39,656 nucleotides of DNA, taken from Sulfurimonas crateris. GTDB taxonomy: Bacteria > Campylobacterota > Campylobacteria > Campylobacterales > Sulfurimonadaceae. A program made the position numbers and the translations under genes. The notes beneath the pieces are model-generated. The model saw only the letters and a list, made by a program, of their open reading frames with translations. It searched no databases and had not been told where the DNA came from. Positions 7,538 to 16,006 of the stretch are shown here, in pieces (positions within the stretch are counted from its first letter, which is position 1; the number at the start of each line of letters is the position of its first letter). Location of the stretch: NCBI GenBank assembly GCA_945870785.1, contig CAMBTK010000013.1, positions 1-39,656 of the forward strand, written 5' to 3'.

Positions 7538-8559
7538 AAATAGTAAATATAACAACTGAGGTAAAACAGATAGAACTCAAAACTCCATTTAAAACGGCAT
7601 TGCGCCAGACATCGAATGTAGAGTTTGTAAGAGTTGAGGTGGAGTGTGACAATGGCTTCATAGGTATCGGCGAGGCACCTGCTACAAAGGCTATAACGGG
7701 GGAGGATATATATATTATATTAACTTCGATTGGCAGTGTTGAGGAGCTGTTTTTAAATCTTACTTGTGAAGAGGCGCTTGGTGTTTTACATACAAAGTGT
7801 GCTATTGGCTCCAGCGCAAAGGCGGCACTTGATACAGCGTTTGTTCATCTACTCTCTCAAGAGGCGAAAAAACCACTTTATGAGTACTTTGGCGCAACAG
7901 ATATATCGCCACTAAAGAGCGATATAACTATCAGTTTAAATGAAGCGGATGTTATGCTGCAAGATGCCAAGAAAGCCTTTGATAGCGGCATGGAGATACT
8001 TAAAGTAAAAGTTGGAAGTGATGTTTTACATGCGATAGATATTGTTAGAAAAATATCTGATGAATTACCAAGATGTGAAATCTTAGTAGATGCAAATCAA
8101 GCGTGGAATTTTGAGAGCACGATGCTCTTTATAGAAAATATGCTTGATACTCCTATAAAACTTATAGAACAACCAGTTGAAGCTCCAAATCTTGATGGTT
8201 TAAAAGATATAACTGAGCTTTCACATATTCCTATTTTGGCGGATGAAGCTGTATTTACGCTTGAAGATGCGCAAAGAGTTATAAAAGATAAATGTGCAGA
8301 TATGATAAATATCAAATTTATGAAGTGTGGCGGAGTGAGTAAAGCGATAGAGATTTTAGAGTTCGCAAGAAGTAGCGGGTTTAAGTGCATGTTAGGCTCG
8401 ATGTTAGAGGGACCATACTCTATAAATATGGCGCTTCATTTGGCGTTTGCATATCGTGATGTTATTGAGTATGTGGATTTGGACAGCCCTTTGCTTTACA
8501 AAGAGATGCCTAAAGAGCTAGATTTTGTGTTTAATGGATGCGAGATAAAACCTCGCTAG
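7534..8559 (+). CDS. Dipeptide epimerase (L-Ala-D/L-Glu epimerase-like, enolase superfamily)
   Basis: 341 residues of the mandelate racemase/muconate lactonizing branch of the enolase superfamily. The catalytic KxK is at K157/K159 (LKVKVG), metal ligands are D186 (VDANQAW), E212 (IEQPVEA) and D237 (ILADEAV), and the opposing lysine is K261 in INIKFMKCGG. Such enzymes convert L-Ala-D-Glu to L-Ala-L-Glu so that peptidases can use it, the last step of murein-peptide recycling. Context supports this exact role: it follows a periplasmic amidase and a permease with ATGA overlaps. Its TAG shares the palindromic CTAG (8556-8559) with the nhaA stop on the other strand. Confidence 0.9.
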   Translation: MKIVNITTEVKQIELKTPFKTALRQTSNVEFVRVEVECDNGFIGIGEAPATKAITGEDIYIILTSIGSVEELFLNLTCEEALGVLHTKCAIGSSAKAALDTAFVHLLSQEAKKPLYEYFGATDISPLKSDITISLNEADVMLQDAKKAFDSGMEILKVKVGSDVLHAIDIVRKISDELPRCEILVDANQAWNFESTMLFIENMLDTPIKLIEQPVEAPNLDGLKDITELSHIPILADEAVFTLEDAQRVIKDKCADMINIKFMKCGGVSKAIEILEFARSSGFKCMLGSMLEGPYSINMALHLAFAYRDVIEYVDLDSPLLYKEMPKELDFVFNGCEIKPR

Positions 8560-9890
8560 TTTGCACCTTTTGCTATGTATTTAAGCCAGATAAAGCCAAA
8601 TACTCCAGCAAACAGAGATGCCGCTAAGATACCTATTTTTGCTTGAAAGACAAGTTCACTGTTTCCTGCAAATGCGAGTTCCGCGATAAAAATAGACATC
8701 GTAAAGCCGATACCACCAAGAAAAGCTACACCAAAAACTTGACTCATTGTACTGCCCTCAGGAAGTTTGGCGATACCAAGTTTTACGGCAAGATAAGAGA
8801 TTCCAGCTATTCCAAAAACTTTTCCAAAAACAAGACCAGCAATGACACCTAAAGAGATTGGCTGAAGTAGCGTTTCATACGCCGATGAAAAATCTATCGA
8901 AACACCAGCGTTTGCAAGTGCAAAAAGAGGGATAACGATTAAACTCACTGGAAGATGCAAAGAGTGTTCAAGCCTAGCTGATGGAGAACTGATAGCGTCT
9001 ATCTTGTCTTTTATATTTTGAAGGATTGCTTTTTGCTGTTCGTGCATCATATAGTCGGTTGTTATTGGGTAGTTGTCGTACTCTTCGAGTCTATTTTTTG
9101 CAGATTGCGTAAAGTCGATAGGAGAGTATTTTGGACGTGAAGGAATCGCCATAGCAGCAATTACCCCAGCGATTGTTGCATGTATGCCAGACTCCAACAT
9201 AAATAGCCACATGATAAATCCAACTATAAAGTAAGGAAGTATCATATGTATGCCAAAACGGTTAAATGAGACTAAAATCAAAAAAGATATAAAAGCGAAA
9301 AGAAGAGGCAACATGTGTATCTCTTGTGTATAAAAAAGAGCGATAACAACAACCGCACCAAGGTCATCAACGATAGCAAGAGCTACTAAAAATGTTACAA
9401 GAGAAGGAGATACTCTTCTTCCAAGAAGAACCAAAGCACTAATCGCAAAGGCGATGTCCGTAGCCATAGGAATTCCCCATCCAGCTTCACCAACATCTCC
9501 TAAATTTATAGTGTAGTATATGAGTGCAGGAAGTGCCATCCCGCCGATTGCTGCGATTATTGGTAAAATTGCAACTTTTATGTTTGAGAGCTCTCCGACT
9601 AAAATCTCTCTTTTTATCTCTAGTCCGATTATAAAGAAGAAGATTGCCATAAGTCCATCATTTATCCAGTGATGAATGCTCTTTGAGACACCATACTCAC
9701 CTACAAAAACATCTATTTTTGTGTGAAAGAGGTGTAAATATGCATCTGCAAATGGCGAGTTTGCAAGAACTAGAGCAACAATAGTCATAAGCATTAACAT
9801 AAGTCCAGTTGTTGTCTGAGCATGAAGAAACTGCTCAAAAGGTGTAGCTATTTTCTCAAAAGCCTTCTGCCAAGGTGCATATAATTTCAT
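8556..9890 (-). CDS. nhaA: Na+/H+ antiporter NhaA
   Basis: 444 residues, twelve or so membrane segments. The ion-binding aspartate pair is D175-D176 in LAIVDDLGAVVV. Other NhaA signatures visible are DGLMAIFFFIIGLEIKRE, PMATDIAFAI and FLGGIGFTMSIFIAELAF. It is longer than E. coli NhaA because of a hydrophilic loop of roughly 60 residues in the middle (around YDNYPITTDYMMHEQQKAI), as seen in many longer NhaA homologues. It expels Na+ in exchange for protons and maintains pH and salt balance. Start ATG 9890 has AAAGGA nine bases upstream, and a TATAAT at 9921-9916 should drive it. Confidence 0.96.
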   Translation of the reverse strand: MKLYAPWQKAFEKIATPFEQFLHAQTTTGLMLMLMTIVALVLANSPFADAYLHLFHTKIDVFVGEYGVSKSIHHWINDGLMAIFFFIIGLEIKREILVGELSNIKVAILPIIAAIGGMALPALIYYTINLGDVGEAGWGIPMATDIAFAISALVLLGRRVSPSLVTFLVALAIVDDLGAVVVIALFYTQEIHMLPLLFAFISFLILVSFNRFGIHMILPYFIVGFIMWLFMLESGIHATIAGVIAAMAIPSRPKYSPIDFTQSAKNRLEEYDNYPITTDYMMHEQQKAILQNIKDKIDAISSPSARLEHSLHLPVSLIVIPLFALANAGVSIDFSSAYETLLQPISLGVIAGLVFGKVFGIAGISYLAVKLGIAKLPEGSTMSQVFGVAFLGGIGFTMSIFIAELAFAGNSELVFQAKIGILAASLFAGVFGFIWLKYIAKGAN

Positions 9891-9915
9891 AACAAATCCT
9901 TTATTTTGGGTTTTG

Positions 9916-9921
9916 ATTATA
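9916..9921 (-). promoter_or_regulatory. -10 box of nhaA
   Basis: TATAAT on the minus strand, 25 bases before the nhaA ATG; transcript would have a leader of about 19 bases carrying the AAAGGA site. Confidence 0.55.
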
Positions 9922-9963
9922 GCTTATGTAGTTAAATAGCATAAAAATTCAAATATTAATTGC

Positions 9964-9969
9964 TATAAT
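9964..9969 (+). promoter_or_regulatory. -10 box placing transcription start at the ATG of the LRV operon
   Basis: Perfect TATAAT preceded by AT-rich DNA. Only six bases (CGGACT) separate it from ATG 9976 and there is no Shine-Dalgarno, so the mRNA is predicted to start at or next to the A of the start codon (leaderless). Confidence 0.6.
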
Positions 9970-9975
9970 CGGACT

Positions 9976-11334
9976 ATGAATTTAGAACAATTACAAAACA
10001 AAACAGTACTTTTATTTGGCAAAAGCCGTGCATTTAGCAGTGATGAGTTTGCGTCGCAGATGAAATTTCATAAGATAACAGTGGTAGATAAATATGCCGA
10101 GGATGTCGTTCTTGTCATTGATGGCAAGATGATGACTCCATATGAACAAAATGAGAGCGATGCGCTTTATAAGGCAAAATCAACTCTTTTGGAGTTTATC
10201 TCTATTGATATACTTGAGAAAGAACTAGCACGTTATATAGACGCAGACACTCTTTTGATGAGCCTAAAACTTAGCAGAGATAAAGAGAGACTCAAAGCTT
10301 TTATACAAAACTCAACCATAGAGGATGAGCTCTTTTTTAAACTCTTAAAGATGTACTCATGGAGTGGAGAAGATTTTTTTGAAAATGATGATAACCGTGA
10401 TGTAAGTGCTTCCATCATTCTTAGGTTTTATAAAAATATAGAGAGAAATCATAACGTTCAGTACGCTACATCAGGCTTTATGCACCTTATCTCTCAAACT
10501 GCAAAATCTGAATTAATCGAGATGATATTTGAACTAGAGCCGCTTCAAAAAACTTTACTTGAAGGCAGAAGCGGCGCAAATCAAAATATCCTATCTGCAA
10601 TCGCAACACACCATGAAGCTTCAAAGAGTGTTTTGAGTCAGCTTATAAAAAAAGCATCTTCAAGAGTAAAAACATTGATTGCTATGAGACATGATTGTGA
10701 TGAAGAGATGCAGATAGAACTATATGAATCTGAGGATAAAGAGGTTTTGGAAGCCCTTTCAATGGGCAGAAACATATCAAGTGATCTTATTTCAAAACTT
10801 TTATTAAATAAAAAATATGCTAAAAATTTGGCACTTCACCTAAAACTAAATAGTGAACTTTTTGAAAAATTTATACAAGTAGTTCCTGTTGAGGTTGCTA
10901 AAAACAGCTCACTTACAACTCAGATGCAGCAAAGACTTGCAGATTTGAACCTTTATGATGTTGATATAGCCTTGGCTCTTAATGAAAAGTTAGATTACAG
11001 CGTGGCAATGAGACTTCTTTTAGTTAAATCAAAAGCTCTCTCAAGTGAAGTGTATAAAAATAGTAACCTTTCAAAAGAGAATCTTGCAGAGGCGTATAAA
11101 GATGAGGCAAATCATATCTCTTTAGCCCAAAATCCAAATACTCCCAAAAATATACTTGAAGCTCTCTCAAGTAGCCAAGATATAGAGGTTTTGAGTTCTT
11201 TAGCACAAAATAAAAGTACCCCTGTTGAGGCGCTATATCAGCTTCAGCTTGACTCAAGAGTAGCACGTCAGGTAAAAGAAAATCCTGCGTTTACAAAACA
11301 TATACAACAAGAAAATATAGGATGGGAAGTGTGA
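9976..11334 (+). CDS. BRCT-like plus leucine-rich-variant (LRV) repeat protein, first gene of MoxR-VWA operon
   Basis: 452 residues, no signal peptide, function unknown. The N-terminus (about 5-85) reads NKTVLLFGKSRAFSS, then KITVVDKYAEDVVLVIDGK and EFISIDILEKELARY, which fits the strand-helix order of a BRCT-like fold. The rest is helical and repetitive: the clearest copies are ISLAQNPNTPKNILEALSSS and LSSLAQNKSTPVEALYQL (about 381-425), i.e. LRV-type repeats of about 24 residues with an NP/NxTP turn. Earlier stretches such as VAKNSSLTTQMQQRLADL are decayed copies. It overlaps the ATPase gene by 13 bases. A scaffold or substrate-recognition role for the ATPase/VWA pair is my inference. Confidence 0.7.
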   Translation: MNLEQLQNKTVLLFGKSRAFSSDEFASQMKFHKITVVDKYAEDVVLVIDGKMMTPYEQNESDALYKAKSTLLEFISIDILEKELARYIDADTLLMSLKLSRDKERLKAFIQNSTIEDELFFKLLKMYSWSGEDFFENDDNRDVSASIILRFYKNIERNHNVQYATSGFMHLISQTAKSELIEMIFELEPLQKTLLEGRSGANQNILSAIATHHEASKSVLSQLIKKASSRVKTLIAMRHDCDEEMQIELYESEDKEVLEALSMGRNISSDLISKLLLNKKYAKNLALHLKLNSELFEKFIQVVPVEVAKNSSLTTQMQQRLADLNLYDVDIALALNEKLDYSVAMRLLLVKSKALSSEVYKNSNLSKENLAEAYKDEANHISLAQNPNTPKNILEALSSSQDIEVLSSLAQNKSTPVEALYQLQLDSRVARQVKENPAFTKHIQQENIGWEV

Positions 11335-12326
11335 GAGCAACGGATTTGATAGTAACGATTGGTTCTTTGATAGAGCAGAGAGTTCCTACTTTTTTATGGG
11401 GTGCTCCAGGGATTGGGAAGTCTTCTATCGTAAAGCAGATAGCAAAAAGCAGAGGAGTAGGTTTTATAGACCTCAGACTAGCGCTCATGGATCCAACCGA
11501 CTTAAAAGGGATACCATTTTATGATAAAGAGTCACATACCGCACTTTGGGCGCCTCCTGCATTTTTGCCTCGTGATGGCGAGGGAGTTCTCTTTTTAGAT
11601 GAGTTAAACTCTGCCCCGCCAAGTGTTCAAGCTTCTGCGTATCAACTAATCCTTGATAGAAAAGTTGGAGAGTATGAGTTGCCAGATGGTTGGGCAATAG
11701 TAGCTGCTGGAAATCGTGATAGCGATAGAGGCGTAACATATCGAATGCCTAGCCCTTTAGCAAATCGATTTGTTCACTTTGAGATGGATGTTGATGTAGA
11801 GGACTGGAGGCTTTGGGCTTATGGGAGCGGAGTTGATGAGAGGGTTCTCTCTTATATCTCATACAAAAATGAACATCTCTTTACCTTTGATGCAAAAAAC
11901 GATACAAAAAGCTTTGCAACGCCTAGAAGCTGGGCTTATGTAGATAGTATTTTAAAAACTAACATGCCAAAATCGCTCCTGCTTGACACCATAAGCGGTG
12001 CAGTTGGAAGAGATGTTGGAGTCTCTTTTTTATCTTTTATAAAAGTAATAGATAGATTGCCAGATATAAATGAGATATTGGAAACTTCAAATGGCGAATA
12101 CAGCGATGAAGTAGATGTCCTCTACGCCCTAAGCGGTGGACTCGTAAGCACATTTCTTAGAGATAAAAGTGATGAGAAGCTAGAGAATCTACTAAGATAC
12201 ACCCTCGATTTAAAAGCAGAATTTGCCGTAATGATAGTGCAAGATTTGCAAAGAAATGGCATAACTATGGAACACTCAGAAACCTTTAGGGAGTGGGTTA
12301 AAAAATTTGCTTATCTTTTGGGGTAA
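11322..12326 (+). CDS. MoxR-type AAA+ ATPase
   Basis: 334 residues. Walker A GAPGIGKS (27-34), Walker B GVLFLDELN (88-96), sensor-1-like VAAGNRD (127-133) and the MoxR-typical PSPLANRF with a following helical lid; SFATPRSW in the lid contains the usual arginine region. This matches the AAA_5/MoxR class of chaperone-like ATPases that work with VWA-domain partners to assemble or activate metalloproteins or remodel complexes. The partner is next door (12334). ATG 11322 overlaps the upstream stop by 13 bases; a GTG at 11331 forming GTGA with that stop is an alternative start. Confidence 0.9.
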   Translation: MGSVRATDLIVTIGSLIEQRVPTFLWGAPGIGKSSIVKQIAKSRGVGFIDLRLALMDPTDLKGIPFYDKESHTALWAPPAFLPRDGEGVLFLDELNSAPPSVQASAYQLILDRKVGEYELPDGWAIVAAGNRDSDRGVTYRMPSPLANRFVHFEMDVDVEDWRLWAYGSGVDERVLSYISYKNEHLFTFDAKNDTKSFATPRSWAYVDSILKTNMPKSLLLDTISGAVGRDVGVSFLSFIKVIDRLPDINEILETSNGEYSDEVDVLYALSGGLVSTFLRDKSDEKLENLLRYTLDLKAEFAVMIVQDLQRNGITMEHSETFREWVKKFAYLLG

Positions 12327-12333
12327 AAGTTAG

Positions 12334-13446
12334 ATGTCAATCGAGCAAAAAATCTCCCAAGCAAAAGCTAAACTTTTGGTAAACTACCCACTTTTTGGGG
12401 TACTTGCTTCAAAGCTGGAGTTAATTGTAAATGATGATATTGAGAGCTTTAAGAGCAATGGCATAAAACTTGAGTACAACAGTGATTTTTTAGTAGAACT
12501 AACAGGCAGCGAGATGGAGTTTATTTTTGCAAATGGCGCTATGCACGCTTCTCTGGCTCATGAGACTAGAAAAAATGGCAGAAGCGGGTGGCTTTGGCAG
12601 TTAGCTACTGACTACGCTATAAATGATATGTTGGTTGAAAATGGGCTAGAGAGACCAGATAGGGCGCATTACTCTAAGAGATTTAGCGGAATGTATGCTG
12701 AGGAGATTTATGCCGAGCTCAAAGATGATATTTTGCGTGATGAGCTAGAGTATGAGGCAGATGATATAGAAGATACAAAAAGTGACTCTGATAATCAAAA
12801 CAGCTCTAAAAATCCAGAACTTATTCAAGATGAGCAACTCTTTGAGGAGTTTGCAAAGGCCAAACTTGATGAGGCTCAAAAAAATAGCGAGATTCCAGTG
12901 TCAATGGCGAGGTTTTTTACTCTTTCTTATAGGAGTAAAATAGATTGGCGAGATGAGCTCAGAGTCGCACTTGATAAGTTTTACAGAGATGACTACACCC
13001 TTCTTCCTCCAAGTAAAAAACTTCTTTACAGCGGTATATATCTTCCGTCTTCAAAGAGTCAAACATTTAAATTTGCAGTTGCAATTGATAGCTCGGGTTC
13101 TGTTGATGAGGCTCTTTTAGGTACATTTTTAAGTGAGCTTAATTTCATCATGAACACATTTCCAAACTTTCATCTTGAGCTAATTGTGTGTGATGATAAG
13201 ATTCAATCTCATAAGACTCTTTACAGTGGAGACATTTTAGATATAGAGCTACGCGGTGGAGGAGCAACGGACTTTAGAGCGGTTTTTGATTTTATAGAGA
13301 ATGAGCTTGATGATTTGAAGCTACTTCTGTATTTTAGCGATTTAGAAGGTGTTTTCCCAAAAGAGCGCCCAATGTATGAAGTAAAATGGATAGCTCCAAA
13401 GGAGAGAGAAATTCCTTTTGGAGAGGTAATAGTGATAGAGCCTTAG
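12334..13446 (+). CDS. VWA-like protein with DUF2201-type N-terminal domain (metallopeptidase-like, motif degenerate)
   Basis: 370 residues. The N-terminal part (about 5-130) matches DUF2201_N, a putative metallopeptidase domain: MHASLAHETR followed by WQLATDYAINDML. The usual HExxH start is replaced by NGAMH (68-71), leaving only H71 and H76, so peptidase activity is doubtful. An acidic linker (130-185) leads to a VWA domain with the MIDAS sequence DSSGS (252-256), T312 in GGATDF and D336 in YFSDLEG. It begins 8 bases after the MoxR ATPase gene, the standard MoxR-VWA pairing. Its stop overlaps that of the convergent response regulator by four bases. Confidence 0.85.
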   Translation: MSIEQKISQAKAKLLVNYPLFGVLASKLELIVNDDIESFKSNGIKLEYNSDFLVELTGSEMEFIFANGAMHASLAHETRKNGRSGWLWQLATDYAINDMLVENGLERPDRAHYSKRFSGMYAEEIYAELKDDILRDELEYEADDIEDTKSDSDNQNSSKNPELIQDEQLFEEFAKAKLDEAQKNSEIPVSMARFFTLSYRSKIDWRDELRVALDKFYRDDYTLLPPSKKLLYSGIYLPSSKSQTFKFAVAIDSSGSVDEALLGTFLSELNFIMNTFPNFHLELIVCDDKIQSHKTLYSGDILDIELRGGGATDFRAVFDFIENELDDLKLLLYFSDLEGVFPKERPMYEVKWIAPKEREIPFGEVIVIEP

Positions 13447-14687
13447 TTGTGCTCTATGCGGTTTCTTCCGTTTTGCTTTGCGTTGTAAAGAAGCATATCC
13501 GCTTGATTTATGCTCTCTTCAAGAGTCTCTTCTGGATGTAAAAGCACCCCTATTGAGACAGTAAATTTGATTTTTTCTTCATTTTCTAATGAAACAATAG
13601 TGTTTTGTACTTTTTCTCTTATCTTTTCAAAACGACTCAAAGCTTGTTCTGGAGTTATGTTTTTTAAAACGATGCAAAACTCTTCGCCGCCAAATCGTGC
13701 AACTATATCATCTTGAGAGATATTAGTTCTTAAAATATCAGCTAAGTTATTTATGACTCTATCGCCTATTTCATGCCCATATGTATCATTTATCTTTTTA
13801 AAATAGTCAATGTCTATAACAGCGATTGTAAATTTTTCACTATCAGCTATAGCTTTTTCAAAGTAAGGAAACATATTGTTAAAAAAGTATCTTCTATTGT
13901 AAAGACCTGTTAAAAAGTCTCTGTTTGCATGGTTTGTTATTGTATAAATGTTCTCGAGCGCTTCGATAGAGTTATTTATACGACATGAAAACTCCTCTTT
14001 AGAGAAAGGTTTTTTGATGTAATCATTTGCTCCGCTTTTTAAAAACATAGCAGTTGTATCATCGTCGTTATCGCCAGAGATAGTTATGATTGTCAAATCA
14101 TTTTTTGTATATTTTTTTCGTATTTCTGTTGTAAGTTCTAGCCCATCCATCACAGGCATATGGTAGTCTGTTAGAACTAAACTTATGTCCGAGACGCTAT
14201 TTAAAATACCAAGTGCCTCTTCTCCATGTGCAACTGTTATGACTTTAAAAAACATATTTTCAAGCATACTCTGCATCTGTTTTCTAAAAACCATAGAGTC
14301 ATCAACAACCAATATTTTATGCTCTTTATTTTTTTTGAGTCTGGCAATTGTGTTAATTATGAAATTTATATCATCAACACCGCCCTTATTTACGTAGTCA
14401 ATTATATTTTTTTTGAGCATATTGGCACGAAATGTTTTGTCAATATTTCCGCTTAAAACGATAACGTGATTGCCAGATTCAAGTATATGATCAACGATTT
14501 CGCCATTTGGTGCGTCTGGAAGATTCAAATCAACAAGAGTTAAAAAGTAGCTATATCTCTTTAGAAAAAGTTTTGCTTCTAAAAAGCTATAAGCTACTTC
14601 AACTTCAAAACCAAGCTCTAAATTTATTTTTTTTGCAATTAGTTTTGCTAATGTTTTGTTGTCCTCTACAACTAATATTTTCTCCAT
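13443..14687 (-). CDS. Dual-receiver response regulator with GGDEF domain (diguanylate cyclase)
   Basis: 414 residues from the ATG at 14687 (an upstream in-frame ATG at 14705 gives 420). Order: receiver 1 (phospho-aspartate in TLVDLNLP), receiver 2 (ILVVDDS and VLTDYHMPVMDG, conserved lysine in IKKPFS), then GGDEF with ARFGGEEF as active site. It should make cyclic di-GMP under control of an unidentified kinase. The RxxD inhibitory site in front of the active site is replaced by SQDD, so no product inhibition through that site is expected. I prefer the shorter start because receiver 1 begins with MEKILVVED and AGGAAAG lies upstream of it. Shares its promoter region with the divergent helicase gene. 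Confidence 0.9.
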   Translation of the reverse strand: MEKILVVEDNKTLAKLIAKKINLELGFEVEVAYSFLEAKLFLKRYSYFLTLVDLNLPDAPNGEIVDHILESGNHVIVLSGNIDKTFRANMLKKNIIDYVNKGGVDDINFIINTIARLKKNKEHKILVVDDSMVFRKQMQSMLENMFFKVITVAHGEEALGILNSVSDISLVLTDYHMPVMDGLELTTEIRKKYTKNDLTIITISGDNDDDTTAMFLKSGANDYIKKPFSKEEFSCRINNSIEALENIYTITNHANRDFLTGLYNRRYFFNNMFPYFEKAIADSEKFTIAVIDIDYFKKINDTYGHEIGDRVINNLADILRTNISQDDIVARFGGEEFCIVLKNITPEQALSRFEKIREKVQNTIVSLENEEKIKFTVSIGVLLHPEETLEESINQADMLLYNAKQNGRNRIEHN

Positions 14688-14718
14688 AAAATAGGCTTTC
14701 CTCATAATATTTTTTACT

Positions 14719-14731
14719 ATTATAGTATAAT
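14719..14731. promoter_or_regulatory. Palindromic divergent promoter (shared -10 elements)
   Basis: ATTATAGTATAAT is a perfect inverted repeat around one central base. It holds TATAAT for the + strand at 14726-14731 (six bases before the helicase ATG at 14738) and TATAAT for the minus strand at 14724-14719 (13 bases before the ATG at 14705). Either orientation can be read, so the regulator and helicase genes probably share one bidirectional promoter. Confidence 0.65.
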
Positions 14732-14737
14732 TTTTTT

Positions 14738-16006
14738 ATGAATTTTTTAAAAGACATTATCTCTAAATTAGAATCTAAAAGAAGAGTTTTTCTAACTGGC
14801 GGGGCAGGTGTTGGCAAAACAACACTTACTAAAAATATAATCACACACTATGAGCAAGAGGCAAAAAAGGTTGCAAAACTAGCTTCAACAGGCATGGCAG
14901 CTACTCTTATAGGCGGTCAAACTCTGCATAGCTTTTTTGACTTGGGAATCTCAAAAGATATAGAAGAGCTTCAAAAAAACGCTAAGTATGAGATAAAAGC
15001 AAAGGTACAAAAACTCATCTCTAGTATGGATTTGATTGTTATAGATGAAGTCTCTATGGTAAGTGACACTCTATTTGAGATGATAGCTTTGCGATTAGAA
15101 CAAGGCAACTTTAGAGGCGCACTTCTAGTTGTTGGCGATTTTTTACAACTCCCTCCAGTAGTTCGTGGATACACAGAGGTGCGTTTTGCATTTCAGTCCA
15201 CTGTTTGGGAGAAATTTGCTTTTGAGATAGTTGAACTAACGCATATTTATAGAACTGATGACAAGGAATTTATAGAGCTTCTCTCTAAAGTTAGAGAGGG
15301 TTATGTGGATGAAGATGTTCATAACGAGCTAAACAGCTACATAAAACCGCTGCCAGAGGATTTGAGTGAATTTACATTTTTATTTGCAAAAAATGACTCC
15401 GCAGCAATGCACAATAAAACGCAGTTAGCCTTTGTAGATAGTGAACTTCATACAAAAGAGGCTCAAATAATCAAGCACATAAAGAGTGTTAAAGATTTGG
15501 ATGTAGAGCGTTTTATGGATGACGCAAGGATTGAGAGGGCATTAGAGATAAAGATAGGAGTGCCAGTGCTCTTTACGAGAAACTCATGGAACTACTTTAA
15601 TGGAGAACGCGGAGTTGTTGTAAATATTGACGCTACCTATGTTTATGTGCAAAAAAGTGATTTGGTCGTTATAAAATTAGAGCGAGTTGCACAGAGTAAA
15701 TCTCATTGGGTTCAAAAAACCATAGATGCAAAACCTCAGTTTATAGAAGAGAGCCTCTTTAGCGTCTTTCAATTTCCTATCAAGCTCTCTTACGCCATAA
15801 CTATCCACAAATCACAAGGTATGTCTATCATGGATTTAGTTATACAGAGCAATGAAATTTTTGCGCCATCTCAGTTCTATGTAGCGATTTCAAGAAGTTC
15901 AAACCCAAAACGACTAAATCTAATCGCACCAAAGAGACAGTGGAGAGATATTATTTTTGTAAATGATAAAGCGATGTGGTTTGTAAAAAATAGCACTATG
16001 CTATAA
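14738..16006 (+). CDS. Pif1-like ATP-dependent DNA helicase
   Basis: 422 residues, superfamily 1B helicase. Motif I is GGAGVGKTT (21-29), motif Ia LASTGMAATLIGG, motif II VIDEVSMVSD (D103-E104), motif III GDFLQLPPV, and near the C-terminus AITIHKSQGMS (motif V) and YVAISRSSNPKRL (motif VI). Pif1 relatives unwind 5'-3', often on G-quadruplexes, stalled forks or recombination intermediates. Length is short for the family, without extra domains. No Shine-Dalgarno: the TATAAT ends six bases before the ATG with only Ts between, so a leaderless mRNA is expected. The stop codon overlaps the promoter of the following lipoprotein gene. Confidence 0.9.
   Translation: MNFLKDIISKLESKRRVFLTGGAGVGKTTLTKNIITHYEQEAKKVAKLASTGMAATLIGGQTLHSFFDLGISKDIEELQKNAKYEIKAKVQKLISSMDLIVIDEVSMVSDTLFEMIALRLEQGNFRGALLVVGDFLQLPPVVRGYTEVRFAFQSTVWEKFAFEIVELTHIYRTDDKEFIELLSKVREGYVDEDVHNELNSYIKPLPEDLSEFTFLFAKNDSAAMHNKTQLAFVDSELHTKEAQIIKHIKSVKDLDVERFMDDARIERALEIKIGVPVLFTRNSWNYFNGERGVVVNIDATYVYVQKSDLVVIKLERVAQSKSHWVQKTIDAKPQFIEESLFSVFQFPIKLSYAITIHKSQGMSIMDLVIQSNEIFAPSQFYVAISRSSNPKRLNLIAPKRQWRDIIFVNDKAMWFVKNSTML

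Noticed and set aside
14185..14456. Two + strand open frames opposite the response regulator gene
   Set aside because: Antisense to conserved receiver-domain codons, no ribosome site, no recognisable product.
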